DNA of 64,000 nt from the NCBI RefSeq assembly GCF_019649055.1, contig NW_026570244.1, positions 1,302,001 through 1,366,000 on the forward strand, in the 5' to 3' direction. The notes beneath the pieces are model-generated. The model saw only the letters and a program-made list of their open reading frames with translations, did not search any database and was not told the origin of the DNA. The translations under genes were made by a program, and so were the position numbers. The stretch is from Paramacrobiotus metropolitanus (taxonomy: Eukaryota; Tardigrada; Eutardigrada; Parachela; Macrobiotidae). Below are positions 1 to 9,599 of this stretch, piece by piece; positions within the stretch are counted from its first letter, which is position 1, and the number at the start of each line of letters is the position of its first letter.

Positions 1-10
1 CTCTCCTGCG

Positions 11-3000
11 TCACATCACCGCGGGGCGTTTCAACTTCATCACGACACCGCCAGATGACAAGGGCCGGCAGTCGGCATACGGGCCGGTCTTGGGCAGTCG
101 ACACGCCATCAGCGACCAGCTGTCCGTCTCTTCGTCGTACACTTCGATGCTGCTGGCCCGCTGCCGCCCCACTCCTTCTTCATCCCCACCAATGACATAC
201 ACTTCCCCACCCACGCATGCGAGACCGGGAGAAGTGCGGCTTCTGGTCAGGTTAGCTGTAAAGCACCCAGCGATACAGAACAGCACCCAGCGGTACATGT
301 ACATCTGTAGTGTAACTGTGTAAGTACTCGTACAAAGGCTGTACGAGTATCTCGTGAAATGGAAAATGGCCTATGGCTCATGTGCCGTAGCAGCGGTATT
401 GTTGTTGCCCGTTATGGTTGCCATGTCTAGTGTTTATTTGGTCGTTTGCTGCTGTCCCGAGCGGACATAATACCAGATTATGCCGTTCGTTCAATACAAT
501 ACAACATCCACCGTCACGCATCGACGGACCGGCAGTACGCCAATCAGCACTGGAAAGGATGGTATCACACTGACCCTTTCGCATCCACCGATCGCTGGCG
601 CAGTCATACGCATCGACGCGCACCCAAAACAGATCCTCCAGAAGTACCTAAACCACAATTTCTACAAGAGACCATTTGGCTATTCTGTTGTACTTGTCAC
701 TAGTTACGAATTCCGCAGTGCGCACCCAGAACAAAGATCAACCCGTTGGGAGCTGCGCAGGCAACAGGAGGGTCGAAGGACCAGTGTCTGGTCGGCATGT
801 CGTGCAGTTTGGTCCAGGTGTCGGTTGCGGGGTCGTACGAGAAAGAACAGCCACGCTCTTCCGGGCTACCACCGCCAAACAGAAACAACCGACCGCCACA
901 GGCCACCATCACCGCGCCGGACAGACCCAGAGGGAGGGGGGCCACGGCGCTCCAGGCATTGCAGAGGGGATCGTAGGCCTCCACGGACGTCAGCGGGTCG
1001 CCTTCTGCAACCAGCAGAGAGTAGTCCCCAGCGGCATAAACACGACCGTTCAGCGCGGCCAGGCTTTCTTCCCCGCGCTGCGTCAGCATGGGGGCCACCT
1101 CGCGCCATTGTCTCGCAGGCCCAGGTAGCCACGGTCTCGCTGGAGTCGATGGCGGCCAGCGCTGTGGACAAGCATGATCGTGCTGGCGTCCAACAGCACG
1201 ACGTGCTGGCAGTCTTTGGGCGTGGGCACGGGCAGACGATTCAGGCGCCACACGGCCGTTGTCGAGGGTCAGAAAGCGTTCACGCTGCCGCGGTACTTGC
1301 CACTAGCCCAGCAAAGGATCACTTCCTGCGCTGATAATCAAATCAACAAAACAGCCGTTATTTCATCAACAGCAAAGCTTTATTATACCTATTTCCGTTA
1401 TCTACAAACTGGCGTACAATGCATACGCGCGGTAATACATATCATTCAACAAAGGAACTTTCCGCTTGTACTTAATTCCCAAGCTTGGAAACAAATCATG
1501 CACAAGACTGACAAGGGGCCACTTAAGGAAAATGACCCGGTACATAGCGTCAAAAATGCGACACATACTTGTACACTAAAACTTTCGCTTTCGCGCACTC
1601 CGAATCACTTTTTCGTAATACTTTACATCATTCTAAAGCTAAATAATTTGTATACATTGTTCTGAAAACCGTTTGCGCGCGCAACATCCAGTTGCCGAGA
1701 TATGCCGTACTAAACTTGGAGAAATTAAATTTGCCGTACTAAATTTGCATTGTTGTGTACCAAAAGTCTGGTTATCACCCGATCTTCTTGAAACTGTGCA
1801 GTAAAAGACACATAGCCATGAAGTCGAAAGTGAACCAATTTCAGGTTGATAGCATTTTTTTCCGATTTTAAAATGAATTTCAAAAATTTTAAAATTCATT
1901 TTGAAATTATGGGAAAATGATATGAACCTCAAATTGGTTCACTTTCGATCGTGGCTGTGTGTGTTTTGCAGCAAAGTTTCAAAAAGATCTGGGTAATAAC
2001 CAGACTTTTGGTACACAACAATGCGTTTACACTTTTCGCCCATTTTATTTCGCCATATCTCGGCCACCGGATGCTGCGCGCGCAAACGGTTTTCAGAACA
2101 ATGTACACAAATCATTTAGCTTTAGAATGACTGAAGTAATACAAAAAAGTGATTCGGAGTGCGCGCAAGCGAAAGTTTTAGTGTATGTGTCCCATTTTTG
2201 ACACCACGTACCGGGCCATTTCCCTTAATGAAGCAGCGCGGCTGGGAAGTCTCACCGTAGGACGGGCGTGCTGCCGAGTTGAGCAAGTTCCCGGCGGGTA
2301 ACTGGCTGGCGCCCTGGCCCAGCCCCGGGGGCACTGCAGCGCTGCTGGCGAGGGCTTGGGAGTTTTCCTGGCGGGCCTGATCGCTGAGAAAGGCGGCACG
2401 GACAATCTGCAGAAGGGCGGGCAGGTGCTCCAAGCGAGCGGGACTGTCGTGATCCAGCCAGCGCAGCAGCGCCTCCAGCAGCTCGTCCTCAATGCACACC
2501 TCCACGTCATCCGACGCCATCACAGCCATCAACTGCAAACATTCGCCAGCCCGTAATGCAAATATGCATGCCAACTGCTCAGTGTGAGACGCCCTTATTC
2601 GTTCCACTGTGGTGCTGTACTAATTGATCGCTGGCGCCTGACGCTGAATAAAGTGAAGCGCCAGCCAACCAAACGAGTTCTAAGCAGGGCGCAATCCGAG
2701 GGAAACCGAGAAACGGCTGAAAAAGGCGCCGATGGGGGAATCGAACCCCGGCTACGTCGTAAGATCCGCGTAGGCAGTACCACTGCACCACGGCGCAATA
2801 CGTTGAAATCCTTTGAAAGATTTTGTCGCTTTACGTGAGCCGCTTCTCCGCTCACAGAGTGATCACGGCCACACGTACTTCGTACTGTCCACAATCGTGC
2901 AGCTATTGCATTATCCTCCATCAGAAGCCGACAGTCAGTCAAGTCAGCCTGTGCGCACCCACCTGCTGCGCGTCCATTTCCAGAAAGTCCTGGCTCGGCG

Positions 3001-3806
3001 CCCAGCGTGGGAAGTTGCGGCGAATCATGCCCAGTGCGGCGGCGGCCAGACGGGGGTGGTGCCGTGGTGGTGTGGTTTAGCGAGAGCGTGGACGGCCAGC
3101 CGGGCCAGGCAGTCGGACAGGCCGGTGGCCATCTGCTGCTCCGCGTACTCCCAGCACAAGCGCTCCACCCGCGTCATCTGCAGAAACTGCGCCGCAATCA
3201 GGAAGGACTGCACGTTGTCCCCGTTGAGACGCAGCTCCAGCGTGTAGGCATACTGCACCAGCCTGCAATTGCAGTGGGATAATTATCATGGACTGCTAGT
3301 CCATAATTCATGGAGTACATTTAAAATCAGCACCATCACAACTGTCAAACTGTACAGTACAGTACGCAAAGAGTACAGACGCATAAGAAGAGTTTTTTGG
3401 GTTACTAGTTGTACAGTCAACAGTAATCTCCGTTGCTGCTCCCACTCCTAGCTGATTGCCAACTGACATGGATACCAAATCCCTGGAAATTATTACTGCT
3501 TCCAGAAACAAGTGATCGTCAGAAGAGCACTCACTCCTTCAGTGTGCAGCTGTCGATCTGCGGCAGCGAGAACACACCGTCCGACGGCGCTGACTCTGTC
3601 CAGTGCTGCGGCCCACTGAACGCTGCCCGAAAGAAAGCACTGTGCGCCATGAGGATAAGGCGATGGCAGGTAATGCCCGCCGCGGATCCCTCGCCGCCTT
3701 TCAGCACCACAACGCACAGGGTCCCTGTCGACTGCAGAGCGTGCAGTTCGCGCAGGACTTCCATGGCGCCCGCGGGACACTCATTAACATTTAACACCAG
3801 CAGCAT
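11..3806 (-). CDS. BTB-BACK-kelch protein (KLHL-like), frame disrupted
   Basis: KLHL-type proteins are substrate adaptors for Cullin-3 ubiquitin ligases. Reading leftwards: a BTB exon at 3535-3806 (candidate ATG at 3806; core CHRLILMAHSAFFRAAF), the end of BTB and start of BACK at 2963-3262 (LELRLNGDNVQSFLIAAQF), BACK at 2256-2532 (SDDVEVCIEDELLEALLRW), then kelch blades at about 700-1300 (GGRLFLFGGG, YDPATDTWTKL), about 460-640 (YDCASDRWM) and 11-255 (GGEVYVIGGD, YDEETDSWSLM), with a stop at 11-13. Intron borders are GT-AG. The frame does not hold throughout: near 3050-3090, beside a CCA-rich run, and near 1110-1140 the conserved protein jumps frame, each jump fitting a one-base indel. It is either a decaying gene or a sequence with indel errors. 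The family call is sure; the exact paralogue and exon borders are not. Confidence 0.75.
1522..2225. repeat. Palindromic dispersed repeat, copy A
   Basis: The left part (about 1522-1860) and right part (about 1900-2225) are diverged inverted copies of each other, meeting in an AT-rich centre near 1880. The ends carry a CCCGGTAC / GTACCGGG core followed by AAACTTTCGC-like and GCACTCCGAATCAC segments. It lies in an intron of the kelch gene. Relatives occur near 36790, 39052 and 57228. The form is that of a non-autonomous foldback or MITE-like element. No coding capacity is seen. Confidence 0.75.
2725..2796 (-). tRNA. tRNA-like gene with intact Pol III boxes, odd anticodon arm
   Basis: Read on the minus strand from 2796 this begins GCGCCG and ends CGGCGCC, giving a six-pair acceptor stem. 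It contains a perfect A box (TGGTGCAGTGG), a perfect B box (GGTTCGATTCC) and a TTTTT terminator at 2720-2724. The T arm has four G-C pairs. The anticodon arm has a CTACG/CGTAG stem but a 12-nt loop instead of seven, so no anticodon can be assigned with confidence. It may be a tRNA pseudogene, the head of a tRNA-derived SINE, or a tRNA with an extended loop. It sits in the same orientation inside a kelch-gene intron. Confidence 0.5.
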
Positions 3807-4283
3807 TTGCGCCAAATTTCCACATATTCTACGTGTTACGGTGGGCACATCAAATCAAATCCAAAGAAAGTAGAGATTTCACGCAAATGACAAACTTATA
3901 AACAAACCGTTACAAACGTTACAAACCATCAAAATCACAACGGGAACGGAGCAAGTTCGGAAGTCACTTTAGAATGTATGCTTGTCGCCCACATGATGCG
4001 GTGGCCACTGGCCACTGGCCTTGTTAAACAAACCGCCTCGCGGCGGCAGGTCCCTGCGCAGCGCTCAATCAGAGCAAAGTTCTCTCCTGCTGCAGTCTGT
4101 TTCAGTCGTTTGATAAATTGATACGTATTTGAATTTTGGATGGTCTGTGTTGACTGTGTAGATTGGCATTTTGTCATCATTGCTAGCCATCGCACGAAGC
4201 TATCTCCTGTAAATGATTGTCCTTCCTTTTTTCTTTAAACTTTTCGGTGAGCTGAATGCGAAGGGGGAAATTCGTTGAGCCAA
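3807..4283. other. Divergent intergenic spacer
   Basis: This spacer separates the kelch gene (leftward) from the coatomer gamma-Bora gene (rightward) and presumably holds both promoters. I see no clear TATA box, RNA gene or coding signal. Confidence 0.5.
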
Positions 4284-6345
4284 TGGCGTGGGTGCAATGT
4301 AGTTTGACGGAGAACGGGTGCGATTACAGTTTGCCTGGGGAGAACCCGTTTGAACTGCGCAGGCTGCAGACTGGAGCGCAGCAGGGCCCTGCAGGAGGCG
4401 CGCATGTTCAACGAGACGCCGGTGAACGTGCGCAAGTGCAGTCTGGTGCTGACCAAGATCCTCTACATGCTCAACCAGGGCGAGACGCTTTCCGCGCGCG
4501 AGGCCACCAACTTCTTCTTCGCCATCACCAAACTCTTCCAGTCACAAGACGTTCCTTTGCGACGACTCGTCTTCCTCTGCATCAAGGAACTCTGCAAGGT
4601 ATGTCGTGGTTTTGTGCTAGTTGAATCCATAGGTAAATCCTGAAACCTCGGGAGTGGCTGTTTTTGCTGAAATATTCAAGATGGAAGTACTTGGTTCGTG
4701 CAACCGAGTACTCGCTGTGCACGCTGCTAACTGCTAACCAACTTGTTTTTCTTCCTAGTAAAACCCTTTTCCCCATTTTTACATATGGTATTTTTTGTAG
4801 TTGAGTTTTTAATCCTGAGAAATGTTTGGATTTTTTGTTTTAATTTGTCTGAAATTTTTGTTTGCAATTTTTATTTAGTTTCGAGTTTTTCATGGATTTT
4901 TCTCTCAGCTGCGTCCTTATCGCTGTCGGTTGTATTTTCTTATATTTATTTTACTGTCGAATCGTTAGGTGCATTATTAGTGTGTCACTAGTTTGGATAA
5001 GCGTAGTTCTGATTAATTTCCATTGCGAAAATAATGAGTCGATTAAATAGGTGGCTGAGGACGTGATCATCGTGACTAGCAGTTTGATGAAGGACATGAC
5101 TGGCAAAGAGGAGGCGTACCGCGCCGCGGCCATCCGCGCCTTATGCATGATCGTCGACCAGTCCATGCTGCAGTCCGTCGAGCGCTACATGAAGCAGGCC
5201 GTCGTCGACAAGAGCCCCCACGTCGCCAGCGCCGCCTTGCTCGCTTCGCTCCACTTCTGCCAGGTAAATTAACTACGGCATCTGCCTACCGCAAATATAT
5301 TTTCAACCATTTTGTTATTAATTTTTAACCCATTTATATGTATTTGATGGACCGGACCGGTACCGCTTAATCGGCGATTCGTCCGTTTTGCTTTTCACCA
5401 CTTTGCATTAATTGAAATGCTGATGTAGATATTTTTTATTGAGAGAGATTAATTTATAGCGCTGTGGGCGGTTGATCAGTCCATATCTTACAGATATTTA
5501 GCGTGTGGTTGGATATTGATTTATTGGTTGACACATTGATTTACTCTTAATTTATTGATATTGATTTGATCAGAAGTTATTGATTTACATATTACGAATT
5601 TACCGTTTCTTAGAGATTCTTATGCGTTTATTTACTATTACTTGATCGGTTATCGTCCAGGCGTCGTCGCTGTCTAGAGTCTGTATTTTGCGGAAGAAAC
5701 AGCGATGGTAACGCAGCTGTGTTGTTTGTGTTTAAACAGCGCGGCGGGCAGAGCGCGGAGGTGGTGAAGCGCTGGGCGAACGAGGTGCAGGAGGCGACGA
5801 ACAGCGACAACCCCATGGTGCAGTACCACGCCCTTGCTCTGCTCTACAACATCCGCAAGGGGGATAGACTGGCCGTCAACAAATTGCTGGCCAAGTTCAC
5901 CGCCGGCCGCTACTTGAAGTCCCCGCTGGCCGTCTGCTTCCTCGTCAAGGTCGTCGCCAAAACCATCCAGGTCAGTCGCGACTCTTCTCTCTTGGATATT
6001 TCACCGGAAGTCGTGTAATTGAAATACTCCTTTGTAAAAAACGCAGTGTGGTTGAGTTAATCAACAGGGAGAATGAAAAGACCTTGATTTGCAGGAGGAG
6101 GCCGGTTTAGGCCAGATCAATTCGAGCAACTTTGACTTCCTGGAGTCGTGCCTCCGTCACAAGTCGGAGATGGTGGTCAACGAGGCGGCGCACGCCTTAG
6201 TCAACCTGCGGCACGCCAGCGGCCGCGAACTGACGCCGGCGCTCTCCGTCCTCCACCTCTTCCGCGCCTCCGACCGCCCCGTCCTCCGCCACACCGCCCA
6301 TCGCGCCCTGACCCACCTCCCGTCCGCCTGCAACGAGAACAGCCC
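4284..6345 (+). CDS. COPG: Coatomer gamma (COPG) N-terminal part, fused into Bora
   Basis: Gamma-COP is a large subunit of the COPI coat that buds Golgi-to-ER vesicles. The HEAT-repeat trunk is unmistakable: [13 protein letters not shown] (exon ending 4598), [19 protein letters not shown] (5051-5263), [19 protein letters not shown] (5740-5970), then [16 protein letters not shown] and [12 protein letters not shown] (exon 6095-6807). Junctions are GT-AG and in phase. Similarity to the family stops near 6345, about residue 300 of roughly 870, and the same open exon continues into Bora. The start is unresolved: an ATG at 4284 leads to the conserved NPFE at about 4353, but the next conserved residues ([11 protein letters not shown], from 4371) are in another frame, an offset of about 13-16 bases. 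The family call is certain; whether the gene works is not. Confidence 0.85.
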
Positions 6346-6418
6346 CGCCGGCTGCAGCCACGCGCAGCCCTCTTCCTCCCGCTGCTGCAGTCCGCTGCGC
6401 TCCTTGTCCTCCAACCAG

Positions 6419-7402
6419 ATGCCGCGCAGTCAGCCGCTGGCCAGCAGCAGCTCCTCGGGCGTCATGCGCCGCACCCGCCTGCGCCGCTACCGCACCGAGC
6501 CGTACCTGCTGGCGCTGCGGGCGGAGCTGAAGAAGGAGAGCGGCCTGTCGCCGCGCACGCCGCTGAAGCACGACAACCCCTTCGAGCCGCTGGACCTGTC
6601 GCAGGCCATGGCCAGCAAGTGGGCCGACTTCCTCGACCAGGAGCAGCGCGCCCGCTCCAACGAGGACGCCGGCTTCGCCTGGTCCATCGACCACATGGCG
6701 GCGCTGCAGCCGGTGGACATTCCGCACCAGGACGTCCTGCGCACCGAACTGCTCAAGCACGTGGTGTCCGAGTCGGACGAGGAGGACGCGCAGGACCACA
6801 TTCGCCGGTAAATTTTATATTCCTCACAGACGCAATCATGTAGTCGCTGTAAATGACTTTTTTAAAATTGTTGACATGATTTTTTTCTATGAAAATTGTT
6901 TCTTTCTTGTTGCAGATTTTTCAACGACGACGCGGTGCACCCGATGACGCCGACGCCGGACAGCAAGCGCCGGCCCGCGCCGTCGAGCGACGAGGAAGAC
7001 TCGGACAGCGAGGCGGAGGCGCTGATGTTGGGCGTGGTGCGCATGCCCTCCTACACCCTCGAACGGCCGCCGCCCTCCGCCCTTCCCCACCGCGACGCCG
7101 CCGTGCAGACGGACGTGTCCATCCCGGCGCGCATGGACTTTAGCCGCCACTTCGCCGGGTACCAGTTGGCGCGGGGGGCGCTGCGTCCCCTCGGGCATCT
7201 CCACCCCAGCCGCTCCTTCTCGACGGCCACCATCCGGCGCCGCCTCTTCGCCGACGATCCCGGTCCGCCGGAGCGCGAAAAGGAGACGAGCGCCGCGCCG
7301 GCGCCTCTCCGCGCGCCCTCGTTTAATTTCCTCGTTGAACCGGAGCAGCCGGGTTCGCTCCTGGCCAATCTGGACGAATCCATGGGCTTCGGGATGGTGT
7401 AG
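6419..7402 (+). CDS. BORA: Aurora borealis (Bora) module, C-terminal part of the fusion
   Basis: Bora is the Aurora A cofactor that, once phosphorylated by cyclin-Cdk, lets Aurora A activate Plk1 for mitotic entry. Conserved Bora blocks occur in order: LSPRTPLKHDNPFEPL, FAWSIDHMAALQPVDI, then across the intron 6808-6915 RRFFNDDAVHPMTPTP, AAVQTDVSIPARMDF and TIRRRLFADD, ending at the stop 7400-7402. Acidic Ser-rich stretches (SDEEDSDSEAEA) and SP/TP sites fit the family. The first Bora exon is the same open frame as the last coatomer gamma exon (6095-6807), with no stop or splice site between. Internal ATGs near 6419 and 6464 could start a Bora-only protein. Human Bora is longer at its C-terminus. 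Confidence 0.85.
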
Positions 7403-8345
7403 GAGCCTCGTCTGTGCGTGCTTTTACTTCCGCCTTTCCCTGCTGTATGCGGGTATACGTATCCGTATGTCGCCGATTCAACTGCCGGCTTGATGAATTT
7501 TTGGAATATTTTTCCGGCAGTTTTGTTGATGTTTTGATTAGTGTTTGTCAGCGTGCGATTGCGTGTATTATGGTGATGGCGATGCTACAATTAATTCGGG
7601 GATTTTGTTTTGGGTGTTGAGGAATTGCGGCAGAACGCTGAGTGGAGCATGAGAACAAATTCATGACAATCGTGCGCTTTTTGTATGTACTCGGCTGTTT
7701 GACGTGCAGTGGGCGTAGCGATAACGCTGCAGCCCAGCAGCCGGCGCAGGAGCCCCCGCGTTGTTAATTTTTAAGCGCCCATCAAGCGGCAATACAAGTG
7801 AACAAATCCCATCATGTTATTAACACACGGTTACACGCCCATCACTCAAACAGTCAACGGCAAGTGATTCTGCACTGAGACAACAATCCCGTCAAGCCAG
7901 GCCGGGCCGGTCAACATGCCATACAAAACACTCAGCGCAATCATACAGCCGCAAAAAAACCAAGCTGCGCCGGCGACCACAGTCCCACACACTAAACAGC
8001 GGAGTGCGCCGCGGCCGAACCGGACAGCAACCGGATAACAAAACAAGAATTACGGTTAGCCGAACAGACAGGCAATGCCCATTCACAGAAAAAAGACGGT
8101 CATTATGACAAAGAGCGACAAAAATGATTACAGCGTCCGCGGGAGATCATGGGCGAGCGCTGGAACAAGGAGGGGCGAAGAAAGGAAAGCGGGGCTGTTT
8201 CGGCAACTGGACAAGGATGAGGACTGGTCAGGCGGGACGAGGCGGTGCTCAGCGTCAGTGCAAGGCGGCGGGGGATGAAAACAAGGGGAACATGAGACAA
8301 TAATCAAAAGGAAAAGCAGGCGAATCCAGTTCAGGGAGGGCCGGA
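7403..8345. other. Convergent 3' spacer holding a segment shared with the SR gene
   Basis: This lies between the Bora stop (plus) and the coatomer gamma C-terminal stop (minus). From about 7790 to 8330, read on the minus strand, it aligns with the plus-strand sequence 16928-17400 just past the SR-protein stop, with shared blocks such as GCACTGACGCTGAGCACCGC and GGGAGATCATGGGCGAGCGC (strand of 8130). The similarity even includes the CCCTGAACT that spans the SR gene's stop. It is therefore a displaced copy of an SR-gene 3' end now serving as the coatomer gamma 3' UTR. 7403-7790 shows nothing further. Confidence 0.65.
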
Positions 8346-9590
8346 CTAAATGGCGTTGATGGTCGCCTTCATGATGGCCTTACTGACGCTCGCACTTCCA
8401 CTGCGCACCTCCAGCGTCATGGCCACCCCGCCGTCCCCCGCGACTTCCAGTCCGCAGCGCACCAGTACGTCGACATTACCCCGGAAGGACCCCCCAATGA
8501 TCAATTCGTGGTCGCTCTTCCAGGCGGGCAAGCGGTCGCCGCGCTGCATCCCGAAAAAGTCGACGACGCTGTTGACGGCCTCCTGCAGCTGTCCAAACTG
8601 CTCCAGTTTGTAGGAGCAGGTGCACTGGTTGCCGGCGCCCAGCCTCTTCCACGCGGTGGCGAAGTTGGTCACGATGGTGTACTTCAAGTGGTCGGACAGC
8701 TTGTCCGACCACTTGAAGTGCACCATCGTGAATCGTGATCTCCACCGGTTCCAGGTTGTAGAAATCCGGGTAGCCTTCCTTGTCCGCCTCGGTACTGTCC
8801 TTCGTCGTGAAATGCAGGGAACACTCCAGGGCCCCGGTGGCCGCCACGTAGTCCTTCGACAGGCACACTCGCGCGTATAAAGTTTCCGCGAGGAAGAAAT
8901 TATAAAAACATAAAAACAGTCGTTTATTTGCACTTGATTACCAGTTCTTACTTTATTAAGAATAATACTGAAATTATTAATCAAATGATTCTAGAGCATA
9001 AAATTCCCTACAAAGACACTACATTGATTGATTGATTGATTCATTTATTTTCGAAAAGCCAAGCCCGTAAACGGGTACTCTCACATGAAAAAATAATAAG
9101 CAAATAAATAATAAACAAGACGAGAAAACAAACAAGTACTTACTACAGGTGAAAAAGAGAGAAGGAAAAATAATACGGATTAAAACCGATAAAAAAAACG
9201 TTATTTACAAAAAGCAACTAGGAAAGACATAAAACTATGAATGAAAATACAAGAGAAGCAAGAATAGTGTAATTACAAAATACAAAAATAATAATAATTA
9301 CAACCATCTTTTAAACTGAACACGTAAGTAACACCACTTACCGACAATATTGTACTCCAGTTGGCTGCATTTAAAAGACCAGTCGCCGACGACCAACCCG
9401 CTAGCCGCTGCAGCGGCTAGCGGGTTGGTCGTCGACGACTGGTCATTTAACTTTAATCGATCGCTTCTCATGCGCTAACAGAACCGGCGCCGAGGACTTG
9501 AGGATCGGCCAGAGGGGGGCGAGCTCTGAGATCTTCTTGAAGGTCTCCTCGTACGTCGGCAGCCCTCCAGCCTGGGCTTGGATTTCGTCA
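8346..9590 (-). CDS. COPG: Coatomer gamma C-terminal appendage, separate and inverted
   Basis: On the opposite strand from the N-terminal part lies the gamma-COP appendage, which recruits ArfGAP2 and other coat partners. The exon below about 8890 reads ALECSLHFTTKDSTE, EGYPDFYNLEPVEIT, then LSDHLKYTIVTNFATAWKRL, LQEAVNSVVDFFGMQ and DHELIIGGSFRGNVDVLVR, and stops at 8346-8348; this collinearly matches the family's C-terminus. An upstream exon (about 9475-9590) has the linker LAPLWPILKSSAPV. A piece at about 9340-9444 ending in a GTAAGT donor may belong too. The frame is broken by a 34-nt insertion at 8700-8733. The middle of the protein (roughly residues 300-560) was not found in the window. 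It is either a gene split by inversion or part of a second copy. Confidence 0.8.
8669..8733. repeat. Quasi-palindrome from a 34-nt inverted insertion
   Basis: Bases 8700-8733 are the near-exact reverse complement of the bases just to their left (8669-8699), with no spacer. Removing exactly these 34 nt restores EIT-LSDHLK, which aligns without gap to EVT-VADHIQ of vertebrate gamma-COP. It is thus a templated insertion that broke a conserved exon. Confidence 0.8.
9010..9330 (-). mobile_element. Possible 3' end of a LINE with (TCAA)n tail
   Basis: On the minus strand, a stretch with CCCGTTTACGGGCTTGGC is followed by AATAAATGAATCAATCAATC. A short unique 3' end followed by a 4-nt tandem tail (9024-9042 on the plus strand) is the usual look of a target-primed LINE or SINE end. 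The rest up to about 9330 is A-rich and featureless. No protein or target duplication was found, so the call is tentative. Confidence 0.35.
9377..9444. repeat. 34-bp-arm palindrome without spacer
   Basis: The arms 9377-9410 and 9411-9444 are reverse complements with a single mismatch, joined at CTGCAG with no loop. It lies between candidate exons of the coatomer gamma C-terminal gene; the frame cannot be followed across it. Its arm length equals that of the insertion at 8700-8733. Confidence 0.85.
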
Positions 9591-9599
9591 TTTCCGGCA

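Noticed and set aside
9010-9330. A SINE with tRNA head
   Set aside because: No A or B box is visible there; only a LINE-like 3' tail is supported, and weakly.
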